Source: Geobacter sp.
GTDB taxonomy: Bacteria; Desulfobacterota; Desulfuromonadia; Geobacterales; Pseudopelobacteraceae
NCBI GenBank assembly: GCA_003574895.1
Contig: PJFB01000001.1
Location: 310,001-374,000 of the forward strand
Direction: 5' to 3'
Length of the DNA: 64,000 nucleotides
A program made the position numbers and the translations under genes. Below the pieces are notes generated by a model. That model was not told the DNA's origin, ran no database searches, and saw nothing but the letters and a program-made list of their open reading frames with translations. This document shows positions 1-8,607 of this stretch, piece by piece (positions within the stretch are counted from its first letter, which is position 1; every line of letters begins with the position of its first letter).

Positions 1-463
1 CATGGTGGGCATGCATACCAAGAGTTCCAGCGGCATCCTCGCCTGCTCCTTTTTGATGCCATGGAGTATCGGCGAAGAGCGGCGGATCCGTGATGGTGCC
101 ATGAAATGGCTCGATTTCGTGGGTATCACCGGAGAGGCGGATGTTACTGCCGGCAACCTGCCGTTCGGCAAGGGGCGATTGCTTGAGATAGCCCGCGCCC
201 TGGCCGTGGAGCCGCGCCTGATCCTGATGGACGAACCGGCTGCCGGACTCAACAGCCAGGAGACACTTGCCCTGGCCAGTCTGATTCAGCGTATCCGGGC
301 CTTGGGGATCACTGTCGTCCTGGTGGAACATGACATGGAACTGGTAATGGATATCTGTGACCGTATTGTGGTGCTCAATCTTGGCAGGAAGTTGGCAGAG
401 GGCACGCCGCGCGAGATCCAGGAAAACCCCGAAGTAATTGCTGCCTATTTAGGCGAAGGTTAA
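1..463 (+). CDS. livG: Branched-chain amino-acid ABC transporter ATPase LivG (5' partial)
   Basis: The gene enters from the left edge; the first in-window Met is probably internal, since the preceding part of the nucleotide-binding domain (Walker A, Q-loop) is missing. What remains is the C-terminal half: a signature-like segment LPFGKGRLLEIARAL, Walker B LILMDEPAAGLN, the H-loop VVLVEHD and the LivG-type ending with AYLGEG. It would energise uptake of leucine, isoleucine and valine across the inner membrane together with LivF, LivH and LivM. The livF gene follows 27 bases downstream. A second, complete liv operon lies at 38.4-43.3 kb, so this is a paralogous set. Identity is firm; the exact substrate is inferred. 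Confidence 0.9.
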   Translation, partial: MVGMHTKSSSGILACSFLMPWSIGEERRIRDGAMKWLDFVGITGEADVTAGNLPFGKGRLLEIARALAVEPRLILMDEPAAGLNSQETLALASLIQRIRALGITVVLVEHDMELVMDICDRIVVLNLGRKLAEGTPREIQENPEVIAAYLGEG

Positions 464-490
464 CATTGAACCTCTAACAACGAACCGATC

Positions 491-1234
491 ATGCTCAGAC
501 TGAAAAACATAAATACTTACTACGGCAAGGTCCATGCCCTCAAGAATGTCTCCCTGCACCTCGGCGAGGGGGAGATCATCACCCTGATCGGTGCCAATGG
601 CGCCGGCAAGACGACGATCCTCAACACGATTTCCGGGGTGACTCCGGCAACCAGTGGTGAGGTGCTGTTCTGCAAGGAGCCGATCACAGGCCTGCTGCCG
701 GACCGTATCGTCAAGATCGGTATCTCCCAGGTTCCCGAAGGGCGTCAGGTGTTCAAGCCGCTCTCAGTGGAGGATAACCTGGAACTGGGTGCCTACCTGC
801 GCTATCGGAGCCGCGAGAGCAAGCACGATATCCACAAAGACATGCAACAGATCTACTCGCTCTTCCCCCGTCTGGAGGAGCGCCGCAGGCAGCTGGCAGG
901 CACCATGTCGGGGGGCGAACAGCAGATGCTCGCCATAGGCCGCGCCCTTATGGCACGTCCCAAGCTGCTGCTTCTGGATGAGCCGTCCATGGGGCTGGCC
1001 CCACTGGTCGTGCAGGAGATCTTCAAGGTTCTGGAGCAGCTGCGCCAGGAGCACGGCACCACCATCCTGCTGGTGGAGCAGAATGCCAAGGCTGCCCTGA
1101 AGATGGCCGACCGCGGTTATGTCCTGGAGACCGGCAAGGTGATCCTTGAGGGGGAGGCGGACGAGTTATTGGAAAACGCCGAGGTCAAGCGGGCCTATCT
1201 GGGCAAGGACAAGAAAGAAATCTGGGAGAGATAA
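491..1234 (+). CDS. livF: Branched-chain amino-acid ABC transporter ATPase LivF
   Basis: This 247-residue ABC ATPase has Walker A GANGAGKTT at about residues 34-42, the signature MSGGEQQMLAIGRAL, Walker B LLLLDEPSMGLAP and an H-loop LLVEQNA. This is the LivF pattern (Gln rather than Asp-His context in the switch region). It pairs with LivG to drive the LivHM permease. It lies directly behind livG and only two bases before pyrF, so pyrF and rlmB are probably read from the same transcript. Length is normal for the family, whose members run about 235-250 residues. The C-terminus carries a charged tail after the usual AYLG motif. Confidence 0.95.
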   Translation: MLRLKNINTYYGKVHALKNVSLHLGEGEIITLIGANGAGKTTILNTISGVTPATSGEVLFCKEPITGLLPDRIVKIGISQVPEGRQVFKPLSVEDNLELGAYLRYRSRESKHDIHKDMQQIYSLFPRLEERRRQLAGTMSGGEQQMLAIGRALMARPKLLLLDEPSMGLAPLVVQEIFKVLEQLRQEHGTTILLVEQNAKAALKMADRGYVLETGKVILEGEADELLENAEVKRAYLGKDKKEIWER

Positions 1235-1236
1235 AA

Positions 1237-1959
1237 ATGACGCGCGATGAAGCCAAGAATAAAATCATTTTTGCCTTGGACGTGAATGGTCTGGAGGAGA
1301 TCGAACGCTTTGCCGGGATACTTTCCGGAAAGGTCGGGATGTTCAAGGTGGGCAAGGAACTCTTCACATCCAGCGGTCCCCATGCGGTACGCAGCGTGCA
1401 GCATCATGGCGGCGGCGTATTTCTCGACCTCAAGTACCACGACATACCCAATACCGTGGCCAAGGCCATGGTGGAGGCTGCCAGGCTCGGTGTGCAACTT
1501 GTCAACCTGCATGCCATAGGCGGCAGGGAGATGATGGAGACAGCCGTCAGGGAAGTGCGGCGGGAGTTTGGTGATGATCGGCCGAAGCTTCTGGCAGTGA
1601 CTATCCTGACCTCGTCCACGGCAGCGACTCTCCAGCAGGTAGGGATAGAAAAACCGGTGGACGAGATGGTGGTCCGTCTGGCCAAGCTTGCCAAGGAGGC
1701 CGGCATGGACGGCGTGGTCGCTTCGCCGCTGGAGATCGGGCTGATCCGCGAGGCCTGCGGGCCGGATTTCCTTATCGTTACTCCCGGAGTACGGCCGTCA
1801 TTCGCCGCAGTTGACGACCAGAAGCGGATCATGACCCCGGCCGAGGCCGTCAGGGCAGGAGCTGATTATCTGGTGATCGGCCGCCCAATTGCCAAGGCTG
1901 CCGACCCGGCCGCGGCTGTTGAAATGATCGTGGACGAGATTGTTGCGGGATGCCCATGA
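1237..1959 (+). CDS. pyrF: Orotidine 5'-phosphate decarboxylase
   Basis: PyrF converts OMP to UMP in the last step of de novo pyrimidine synthesis in the cytoplasm. The 240-residue protein shows the diagnostic active-site segment DLKYHDIPNT (residues about 64-73) with the catalytic Asp-Lys-x-x-Asp arrangement, the early FALDV strand and the phosphate-binding region VTPGVRPS near residue 180, followed by GADYLVIGRPI. Start is the ATG two bases after livF stops. The 3' end overlaps rlmB by 10 bases, indicating translational coupling. Normal bacterial length. Confidence 0.96.
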   Translation: MTRDEAKNKIIFALDVNGLEEIERFAGILSGKVGMFKVGKELFTSSGPHAVRSVQHHGGGVFLDLKYHDIPNTVAKAMVEAARLGVQLVNLHAIGGREMMETAVREVRREFGDDRPKLLAVTILTSSTAATLQQVGIEKPVDEMVVRLAKLAKEAGMDGVVASPLEIGLIREACGPDFLIVTPGVRPSFAAVDDQKRIMTPAEAVRAGADYLVIGRPIAKAADPAAAVEMIVDEIVAGCP

Positions 1960-2705
1960 AAGGCGAATTGATTTTTGGTGTCAACCCGGTCAAGGAATCC
2001 CTGCAGGGTACGCGTGGCGCGTTTAACCTGTACGTACAGATCGGCGCCAGCGACCATCGCGTGGAGAAAATCATCAAGTTGGCCGAGCAGCGTGGGGTTG
2101 CGATACATCGTCGCGAAAAGGTCGATCTGACCAAGATGTGTGCCTCTTCCCATCACCAGGGGCTTGCCCTGGAGGTGGAGCCGTTCCGGTACGCTGATCT
2201 TGATGATATTCTGTCCTCCCTGGCCCAGGGCGACAAAAGCGGTTTTCTGCTGGTTCTGGATGGTATCCAGGATCCCCACAACCTGGGAGCCTTGATCCGG
2301 AGCGCTGCCTGTGCCGGTTGTTCCGGAGTGATCATTCCCAGGGATCGGGCCTGCGGTGTTACGGCTGCCGCGGAGAAGGCTTCGGCCGGGGCCGTGGAAA
2401 CCGTTCCGGTGGTTCAGGTAACCAACATAGTCCAATCACTGGAGGCGTTGAAAAAGGTTGGCTACTGGGTTTACGGCTTGGCTGGCGAAGCAGGCCAGGC
2501 GCTCTACGAGGTGGGTTTTTCCGGTAAGATCGTTTTGGTTGTGGGAAGCGAAGGGGAGGGGATGCGACCCCTGGTCCGCAAACAGTGCGACATGGTCATG
2601 GCAATTCCCCAATTCGGCGGTGTGGGTTCGCTCAATGCGTCCGTGGCCGGCGGCATAGCCATGTTCGAGGTGGCGCGACAGCTGCACGCCGCATCGCTTA
2701 AGTAA
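1950..2705 (+). CDS. rlmB: 23S rRNA (guanosine-2'-O-)-methyltransferase RlmB / TrmH family
   Basis: This 251-residue SpoU/TrmH-family enzyme transfers methyl from S-adenosylmethionine to a ribose 2'-OH, by family most likely G2251 of 23S rRNA. It has the N-terminal substrate-binding domain opening with GVNPVKE, then the knotted SPOUT domain: motif 1 LDGIQDPHNLGALIRSA, motif 2 LVVGSEGEGM and motif 3 IPQFGGVGSLNASVA. The start overlaps pyrF by 10 bases. A second in-frame ATG lies two codons on and could be the true start. A terminator-like hairpin follows. Confidence 0.93.
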   Translation: MPMKGELIFGVNPVKESLQGTRGAFNLYVQIGASDHRVEKIIKLAEQRGVAIHRREKVDLTKMCASSHHQGLALEVEPFRYADLDDILSSLAQGDKSGFLLVLDGIQDPHNLGALIRSAACAGCSGVIIPRDRACGVTAAAEKASAGAVETVPVVQVTNIVQSLEALKKVGYWVYGLAGEAGQALYEVGFSGKIVLVVGSEGEGMRPLVRKQCDMVMAIPQFGGVGSLNASVAGGIAMFEVARQLHAASLK

Positions 2706-2754
2706 ATTGACTCGTGTCTTTTTACAAGACAAAAGATCCGAAACGGTAGAAGAG

Positions 2755-2794
2755 AGCCGCCTTTGTCAGCCAATTGCCTGACGGGCGGCTTTTA
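2755..2794 (+). terminator. Intrinsic terminator after rlmB
   Basis: The arms AGCCGCC (2755-2761) and GGCGGCT (2784-2790) form the outer stem, with an inner GTCAG/CTGAC stem at 2765-2769 and 2778-2782, and a short T run follows. It ends the livF-pyrF-rlmB transcript just before the next gene. Confidence 0.7.
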
Positions 2795-2812
2795 CTTTGA
2801 GGGAATCAGCGC

Positions 2813-3208
2813 GTGAATTCGGGAAAACATATTCATGTCACCTGTGCGATCATCGAACGCGATGGCTTGGTTTTGGCCGCGCAACGGAGCAGTGCCATGA
2901 GCCTGCCGCTCAAATGGGAGTTTCCGGGCGGCAAGATCGAGCCGGGGGAAGCGCCAGATGAGTGTCTGCGGCGCGAGCTTGTCGAGGAACTGGGCATCCG
3001 GGTCAAAGCAAAGACGGCGTTGCCGCATCATACGCATCGCTATCCGACCTTCACGGTTACACTGTATCCGTTCGTCTGCACGATAGAATCCGGCAGCATT
3101 GTCCTGCACGAACATGCAGCCATTGCCTGGTTGTCGCCGGAATGTCTGCTTGAGCTGGATTGGGCCGAGGCGGATTTGCCGGTCATCGAGAATTATCTGG
3201 CCGGCTGA
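2813..3208 (+). CDS. mutT: Nudix hydrolase, MutT-like (8-oxo-dGTP diphosphatase type)
   Basis: A 131-residue Nudix protein with the full Nudix box from G40 to about residue 62 (GKIEPGEAPDE, then REL-x-EELGI). MutT-family enzymes hydrolyse oxidised nucleoside triphosphates to keep them out of DNA; the C-terminal HEHAAIAWL segment also fits MutT. The start is a GTG at 2813. Substrate is inferred from overall similarity to MutT/NudG; other Nudix substrates are possible. It stands behind the rlmB terminator and is followed 67 bases later by a pseudouridine synthase. Confidence 0.85.
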   Translation: MNSGKHIHVTCAIIERDGLVLAAQRSSAMSLPLKWEFPGGKIEPGEAPDECLRRELVEELGIRVKAKTALPHHTHRYPTFTVTLYPFVCTIESGSIVLHEHAAIAWLSPECLLELDWAEADLPVIENYLAG

Positions 3209-3275
3209 AGATCCCTGCGTCTATGAAGTCAGCGGCACCCCGTTGTGAGACCGTCATTGTTTATCAAGGAATGCC

Positions 3276-4022
3276 ATGCCCGTTACCGGACGCACCCCAG
3301 CAAAGTACCAGCCCAAGGGACTCATCATCCTTTTCGAGGACAAGGCAATCATCGTGGTGGACAAACCGGCCGGTCTCCTGTCGATGGGTACGGAGCGGGA
3401 TAAGTCCAGGACGGTCCATAGCATTCTCAACGAGTATGTCCGCAAGGGTGATCCCCGTTCAAAGAACCGGGTCTACATCGTCCATCGTCTGGACCGCGAA
3501 ACCTCCGGCATCCTGATCCTGGCCAAGAGCGAGCAGGCCAAGATATTTTTGCAGGGACACTGGCAAGAGACCGACAAGCGTTACCTGACGGTTGTGTTTG
3601 GCCTGCTGACGCCGAAATCAGGGACAATCAGCAGTTACCTGGCTGAAAACAGTGCCTTCACGGTCTATTCAACCTCTGACCAGACTCAGGGCAAGTTGTC
3701 ACATACAGAGTATAGGGTTTTGAAAGAGGTCAAGGGGGTCAGCCTGCTGGAAATCCACCTGTTGACCGGCCGTAAACACCAGATCCGGGTGCACCTGTCG
3801 GAACAGGGACATCCTGTCGTGGGGGACAGGAAATACGGCCGGCAAAACGATGTCCATGGCACCCTGGCGCTGCATGCCAGATCCATTTCATTCACCCACC
3901 CGGTCACCAACAAGCGGCTGACCTTTGAAACCGGCATCCCCGACTCATTTACCCGCCTGGTCGGGAAGATAGAGACGCCGACGGCCTGCACGAGTCCGGT
4001 CCTGATCCCGCCTGTCCCATGA
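3276..4022 (+). CDS. RluA-family RNA pseudouridine synthase
   Basis: Cytoplasmic enzyme that isomerises uridine to pseudouridine in rRNA or tRNA. The 248-residue protein has the RluA-family catalytic motif HRLDRETSGILI with the nucleophilic Asp at residue 73, the early VVDKPAGLLS strand and the later LLTGRKHQIRVHL motif. No N-terminal S4 domain is present, as in RluA/RluC-short or TruC-like members, so the target uridine cannot be named. Its last four bases ATGA overlap the start of the GIY-YIG gene, implying coupling. Confidence 0.9.
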   Translation: MPVTGRTPAKYQPKGLIILFEDKAIIVVDKPAGLLSMGTERDKSRTVHSILNEYVRKGDPRSKNRVYIVHRLDRETSGILILAKSEQAKIFLQGHWQETDKRYLTVVFGLLTPKSGTISSYLAENSAFTVYSTSDQTQGKLSHTEYRVLKEVKGVSLLEIHLLTGRKHQIRVHLSEQGHPVVGDRKYGRQNDVHGTLALHARSISFTHPVTNKRLTFETGIPDSFTRLVGKIETPTACTSPVLIPPVP

Positions 4023-4354
4023 CCTGGTTCGTCTATATCATTATCTGCTCGGACGATTCGCTCTATACCGGCATCAGCATTGATCCGGAACGACGATTCC
4101 GGCAGCATGCCGACGGTAAAGGGGCAAAGTATTTTCGGGGGCGGAGGCCGGTGCGGATCGTGTATCTGGAAGGTGGCCATTCCCGGAGCACTGCCGCAAG
4201 CAGAGAGTTGGAGATCAAAGGGATGACCCGTGGGGACAAAGCCGCCCTGATTGCCGCGGGCCTGGGGGATAGGCGGTCCATGGCATCAGCGGATTCCGAT
4301 GATCTCATATTCCTTACTGCCCGCACCGATTCCGATCCTGACCAGGTCACCTAA
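4019..4354 (+). CDS. GIY-YIG domain protein (UPF0213/YhbQ-like)
   Basis: A 111-residue protein with the GIY-YIG fold: WFVYIIICSDDSLYTGIS at the N-terminus, the conserved Arg-rich helix PERRFRQH, a GAKYFRGRRPV segment and a conserved Glu in RELEIKGM. Stand-alone proteins of this type are predicted structure-specific or single-strand nucleases; function is unproven for most. It is coupled to the upstream pseudouridine synthase by an ATGA overlap. The last 69 bases run opposite to the 3' end of the convergent Gre-like gene, so the C-terminal tail (about 23 residues) is encoded on shared DNA and is probably lineage-specific. Confidence 0.85.
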   Translation: MTWFVYIIICSDDSLYTGISIDPERRFRQHADGKGAKYFRGRRPVRIVYLEGGHSRSTAASRELEIKGMTRGDKAALIAAGLGDRRSMASADSDDLIFLTARTDSDPDQVT

Positions 4355-4771
4355 TGCCTTGCCGATCAGGTCCCTGCCCAGAGGTGACGCAGGGGTGATA
4401 ACCACGATCTCGGCCAGGTTATCCCGTACCTTCATGCCACCTTCCAGCGGACCGATAAAAACCGTTCTGGTTGATTCGTCTTCGCCGCTAAGTGTGATCA
4501 AGGCTGTCAGGCCAATAGTACTTTCGTTGTCATAACTCTGAAGTGTCAACTGCCTATAGGTTTCCAGGGCCCGTTTGAGTTCCTGGGCCCGGTTTGCCTG
4601 CCCTTGGGCGAGGTACGAGGCTTCGAGGGCCAGGGTCTCGTACTTGTTGTCCGGGATGTTTTCCTCGTGGGTGGACGCTTCGTGGGCTTTTAGTGCGGCA
4701 TTGAACTGGATTGCCAAGTCTTGGGTGAGCTGCTTTATTATCAGGTTGAGGAGATCTGCTTTATAATTCAT
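4286..4771 (-). CDS. GreA/GreB-like family protein, C-terminal domain
   Basis: A 161-residue protein. The C-terminal half reads like the FKBP-like domain of Gre factors (VVITPASPLGRDLIGKALGD is the counterpart of the SPLGRALLGK-x-x-GD motif), while the N-terminal half is helical with a central run rich in Ala, Gln and Glu that could form the coiled coil. Gre factors bind the RNA polymerase secondary channel and promote transcript cleavage. The N-terminal acidic tip residues are not obvious here, so it may be a Gre-like factor without cleavage activity. It is convergent with, and overlaps by 69 bases, the GIY-YIG gene. Confidence 0.7.
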   Translation of the reverse strand: MNYKADLLNLIIKQLTQDLAIQFNAALKAHEASTHEENIPDNKYETLALEASYLAQGQANRAQELKRALETYRQLTLQSYDNESTIGLTALITLSGEDESTRTVFIGPLEGGMKVRDNLAEIVVITPASPLGRDLIGKALGDLVRIGIGAGSKEYEIIGIR

Positions 4772-4900
4772 GTCGGCTGTAAGTTTCCTTGATAATGATG
4801 TGGTACTTAATAGTCGTATCTGTCATGATTCCTGGACGTGCAATTGATCGGAGAGTGATATTGTATTGCGGTATAAACTTCTGAACGGGGAAAGGAAAAC

Positions 4901-5110
4901 ATGACGGATCAACTTGGTAAAGATGGTACTGAATTGATATGCAGTTGCGGAGAAATGCACAAGGGCCACATTTGCTGGCTTACCAACATGGGGTTGCTCA
5001 TGGAAGTGCAGCATCTGAGCGATCAGCCTACGGTCTCGTGCGTGAAATGCGGGGCTAAAGCAAACTTGCCGCACAACGTGTGTTTTCCTGCCGCTCTTGG
5101 GAGTAATTAG
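4901..5110 (+). CDS. Small Cys-rich protein, possible zinc ribbon
   Basis: I do not recognise this 69-residue protein. It has two Cys/His groups: ICSCGEMHKGHICW near residues 14-27 and SCVKCGAKA near residues 47-55, spaced as in a small zinc ribbon. A purine-rich ribosome site (AAAGGA) lies about 8 bases before the ATG. It is a single gene between the divergent Gre-like gene and the convergent aldolase-family gene. Real coding is likely from the RBS and the paired cysteines, but no function can be given. Confidence 0.65.
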   Translation: MTDQLGKDGTELICSCGEMHKGHICWLTNMGLLMEVQHLSDQPTVSCVKCGAKANLPHNVCFPAALGSN

Positions 5111-5136
5111 GGAGTGAGACGAGGTGTACGCATTTA

Positions 5137-6309
5137 CTACCGGTGCGTTGCGTCGAATCTCCTGAAATACTCATCCCGGCACCAGTTTTCAACATCCACC
5201 AGTGCCTGGAAGGCTTCTTCGAAATCGTTTGTGCCAATCGTAAATACCCCGTGGCCGTAAACGATAGCCCGCCCGGATTCGCCTATCACCGGTGGCACGT
5301 TCTTGGCGATCCCGCCGGCCCCGATCTCGCCTGCCACCACCGGGGTGCCTCCCAGAATCCTCACCTTGGTGCATTCCTTCCAGCAATCCGTTATATGGCA
5401 ATGTTCTTTTTCGTCACAGAGCATGCTCATTACCACCGCAAAACGGGGATGGCCGTGCAGGATGGCTCGGCAGCTGGTAGTCTCGAAGATGCGGCGATGC
5501 GCTATCAGCTCGCTGGAGGCGGTGATGCCGACCGTGGAGCTGTTTTCGAATGGCACCGGGTCGATGCAGCCGGCAAGGTCGTCCAGGCTTGAAGCGGTCT
5601 GCGAGATGTAGATCAGGTCGCCGTTGGAATAGGATATGTTGCCAAAGAAGGAGTCCACCAGACCCCGTTCCACGGTGTAACGGCCTACCCGGACTATTTC
5701 GTCCAGGATTGCGGCTTTTCCCGGAATCGGGCCTACTCTGAACTTCAGTCCATTTGTGTCCAGGGGTTGCAGCCATTCCTTGCGGAAACGGTCAAAGGCC
5801 TCGGCTTCGCCTTGCAGAAGAAAGCCATTTGCAAGAACGTCCTCCAGATATTTGACGAAGGTGGAATGAAACACCGATGACCAGTTGATGTAGGCCTGCT
5901 CCACAGTGAGTGCGCCACACGCTATGATGCCTACCCCTTCGATTACGATCCCTTTACGGTTGCCCAATAGTCTTGCGACTGTGGGAATAAGGGTATTTTC
6001 ATTCCAATCCTGTTTTTTCAGGATGGGGATGTCATGCAGAAAGGTGCGGGTCTCGGTATCGCGGGGCACTATCGCCTTTTCCCCTTTGGCGGCCCGTTGG
6101 ACCAGGAAATCGGCAAAAGGGATGGCGGGCCTGGCAGCGGTCAGGGCCAGGCAATTGAGACGGCCCAGGACATCTGCCGACAGTTGTGCCAGTTCCGGTT
6201 CGCCTGCAGCGACCATGACGTCATCCTGGGCCGCAAAAGCGATCCTGTCTGGTGTTGCCGAGCGGTCAGCCAGCAGTTTACGGGTATATTTTTCGATCTG
6301 GTCGAGCAT
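5137..6309 (-). CDS. Class II aldolase/adducin family protein
   Basis: A 390-residue cytoplasmic protein whose C-terminal part (about residues 200-375) is a class II aldolase/adducin domain: the FFGNISYSNGD strand, the metal-binding pair in AILHGHPRFAVV, and a final VYGHGVFTIG. The N-terminal part ends in a second, degenerate-looking copy (GIVIEGVGIIACGALT-x-x-QAY). Family members cleave or epimerise phosphorylated sugars or related carbonyl compounds using a divalent metal; the substrate here is unknown. Its ATG overlaps the TGA of the upstream M23 peptidase gene by one base (TGATG), so the two are co-translated. Confidence 0.85.
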   Translation of the reverse strand: MLDQIEKYTRKLLADRSATPDRIAFAAQDDVMVAAGEPELAQLSADVLGRLNCLALTAARPAIPFADFLVQRAAKGEKAIVPRDTETRTFLHDIPILKKQDWNENTLIPTVARLLGNRKGIVIEGVGIIACGALTVEQAYINWSSVFHSTFVKYLEDVLANGFLLQGEAEAFDRFRKEWLQPLDTNGLKFRVGPIPGKAAILDEIVRVGRYTVERGLVDSFFGNISYSNGDLIYISQTASSLDDLAGCIDPVPFENSSTVGITASSELIAHRRIFETTSCRAILHGHPRFAVVMSMLCDEKEHCHITDCWKECTKVRILGGTPVVAGEIGAGGIAKNVPPVIGESGRAIVYGHGVFTIGTNDFEEAFQALVDVENWCRDEYFRRFDATHR

Positions 6310-7139
6310 CAGGGTACCGAGGATGGTATGTTGGTAAAGAGGATGGTGCCGTCGGCCATGATCTCCTTGCGGAAGTGGGCCTTGGCTTTGTGGGAAGCCA
6401 ACTGTACTTTGGGAAGTTGCATGGTGGTGTTGGGCATAAAGGCCGGTGTCACGTTGATACCCGCCTGCCAGGCTTCAAAATGAAGATGGGGGCCGGTGGA
6501 TCGTCCGGTATTGCCGGATAACGCGATGACAGTGTTGCGATCCACCCGTTGGCCCGCATCTGCCACCAACCGGCTGTTGTGACCGTAAAGGGTGATCATG
6601 CCGTTGTCATGTTCTATGAGGATGGTATTGCCGTAACCGGGGCGTTGCCCGCTGAACACAACCACACCCGCTGCCACGGGGGTTACTGGAGTGCCTTCTG
6701 GTACGGCGATGTCGATGCCGTTATGGTGGCGCCATTTCCCGTCAATCGGGTCAATACGCATGCCGACTGCAGAGGTTATCGTGCCGCCAACGGGCGGCAG
6801 TTTGGGCTCTATGGAAGTATCGGACGGTGCCTCTTGGGAGTTTAGTGATGAACCGACAGTTTTTTCAACGATCTCTTCAAGTGAAATGTTATGGACCTTC
6901 TGGTGCTTGCCCCTCGGTTGCTTCCTGTTTGTTATGTTCTGTTTTCTCGGGGACTCCTTGATCACCACACGGGCTGACTTGTTTACCGGTGCGTCGGTAA
7001 AGCTCTCGACCCCGTCAACGGTAACGAATCGGTAGATGTCGGCCCGCGCAACAACAGTATATGCACTCATGAGTCCTCCTGTAATCAAAAGCAAAAGCAT
7101 GGCTTTTCGTATGAAAACTTTAAGGGTTGAATTGTACAT
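6309..7139 (-). CDS. M23 family peptidoglycan endopeptidase, secreted
   Basis: A 276-residue exported protein. A signal peptide or anchor occupies residues about 10-33 (RKAMLLLLITGGLMSAYTVVARA). A DUF4124-like strand (IYRFVTVDGVESFTDAP) follows, then a basic linker. The LytM/M23 domain spans about residues 115-240, with the zinc ligands in HHNGIDIAV, VDRNTVIALSGNTGRSTG and HLHFE. It should cut peptide cross-links in murein, or act as a LytM factor. The C-terminus has a second short DUF4124-like strand (DGTILFTN). A GAGG ribosome site lies before the ATG. Confidence 0.88.
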   Translation of the reverse strand: MYNSTLKVFIRKAMLLLLITGGLMSAYTVVARADIYRFVTVDGVESFTDAPVNKSARVVIKESPRKQNITNRKQPRGKHQKVHNISLEEIVEKTVGSSLNSQEAPSDTSIEPKLPPVGGTITSAVGMRIDPIDGKWRHHNGIDIAVPEGTPVTPVAAGVVVFSGQRPGYGNTILIEHDNGMITLYGHNSRLVADAGQRVDRNTVIALSGNTGRSTGPHLHFEAWQAGINVTPAFMPNTTMQLPKVQLASHKAKAHFRKEIMADGTILFTNIPSSVP

Positions 7140-7252
7140 CCTAACCTCATTAGTGCTTGTCGTCTGATGCTATTTCTGTTACATAATTCAGGTCATTATT
7201 ATATGGTAACTGCAGTTTACATGCAATTCATTATCCTTTTCCGGAATCCGCC

Positions 7253-7966
7253 ATGTTCGAATACTACGATAAGGTTGTAAAGGGCACTGAGAATGAAGAC
7301 AGTCTGGTGATTGTTCAGTTTCTCAAGGGCATGGTCGGGCAGCGCTTTAGTTTTCTTAATTATTACAAAGAGATTCCTGTGTCGTACGATGCAACTTTGT
7401 TGAGTGTGGAAAACGAAATGGCCGAGTTCCAAGTGCATGAATATCAGGCAAAGGTTATTACCATGGAGCGAAGGGCTTTGATCTATTCCCACGAAAAAAG
7501 CGCTTTTCGAGAGGATATGGTAGGCGAGGCCTTTTATGTCAATATTGCCAAAAAACGAGTGATCCTCTGTAAATTCGGTTATGGCAAGATATGGTCTGAC
7601 AGGCGCCGTTTTGTGCGGGTTTTGCTGGACAGGCCGGTAGAAGCCGATCTGATTTTTAACGAAGATATCATGAAAGGGAATGTCAAGGACATTTCCCTGG
7701 GTGGGGCTGCCTTGTCGGTCATGTCCATCGATAACCTCACCCTTGGGACCGATATCAATGTTTTTCTCAAATTACCGGACATATCAGCCGGTTCAATTAT
7801 CGAAGTCGGGCTGAGTGCCACTATCGTCAAGATTGTCGGCGAGACGTCACCTTTCAACTGCTTTATCGAATTTCACTCCGAAAAACACTCCCAGCAGCAA
7901 ATTGCCTATTACATCAATCAAAGGCAGGTAGAAATCATCAAAGAGCTGAAAGAGCTGAATGTGTAG
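7253..7966 (+). CDS. PilZ domain protein, likely c-di-GMP receptor
   Basis: A 237-residue protein with a YcgR-like N-terminal domain (about residues 1-110) and a PilZ domain (about 115-230). Both c-di-GMP contact motifs are present: RRRFVR at residues 117-122 (RxxxR) and DISLGG at 146-151 (D/N-x-S-x-x-G). It therefore probably binds c-di-GMP and controls motility, surface attachment or exopolysaccharide output; the target is unknown. No membrane segment is seen. It stands alone between the M23 gene and glnB. Confidence 0.88.
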   Translation: MFEYYDKVVKGTENEDSLVIVQFLKGMVGQRFSFLNYYKEIPVSYDATLLSVENEMAEFQVHEYQAKVITMERRALIYSHEKSAFREDMVGEAFYVNIAKKRVILCKFGYGKIWSDRRRFVRVLLDRPVEADLIFNEDIMKGNVKDISLGGAALSVMSIDNLTLGTDINVFLKLPDISAGSIIEVGLSATIVKIVGETSPFNCFIEFHSEKHSQQQIAYYINQRQVEIIKELKELNV

Positions 7967-7981
7967 CTTTCAGTTTTGATG

Positions 7982-8002
7982 GCTGCCTAATATGTAGGCA
8001 GC
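7982..8002. terminator. Hairpin downstream of the PilZ gene
   Basis: An 8-bp perfect stem GCTGCCTA / TAGGCAGC closes a 5-base loop 16 bases after the PilZ stop codon. There is no clear T run, so it may be a weak terminator or an mRNA 3'-end stabiliser. Confidence 0.5.
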
Positions 8003-8114
8003 GTGGATTGCTTTGCTTAAATAATCGGCAGCAATGGGCTGGCGACCCTGCTATTATATGTATCATATTATCTATAACTAGTTGAATGTATTGAGTAAAA
8101 ATATATAAACTTTG

Positions 8115-8131
8115 TTGGCAAAACTCTTGCA
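8115..8131 (+). promoter_or_regulatory. Sigma-54 (-24/-12) promoter for glnB-glnA
   Basis: The sequence TTGGCA-N6-TTGCA has the invariant GG (8117-8118) and GC (8129-8130) exactly ten bases apart, as sigma-54 requires. It lies about 95 bases before glnB, in an AT-rich gap. Nitrogen-regulated glnB/glnA transcription from sigma-54 promoters is well established in proteobacteria. I did not find a convincing NtrC palindrome upstream. Confidence 0.75.
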
Positions 8132-8171
8132 AGAAATCTAATAAATATTTAGCTTATCACTTGCAATTTGA

Positions 8172-8564
<393 letters not shown>

Positions 8565-8607
8565 CGGATCATTGCTTCATCACAAAACAACACAAAGGAG
8601 AAACTGA

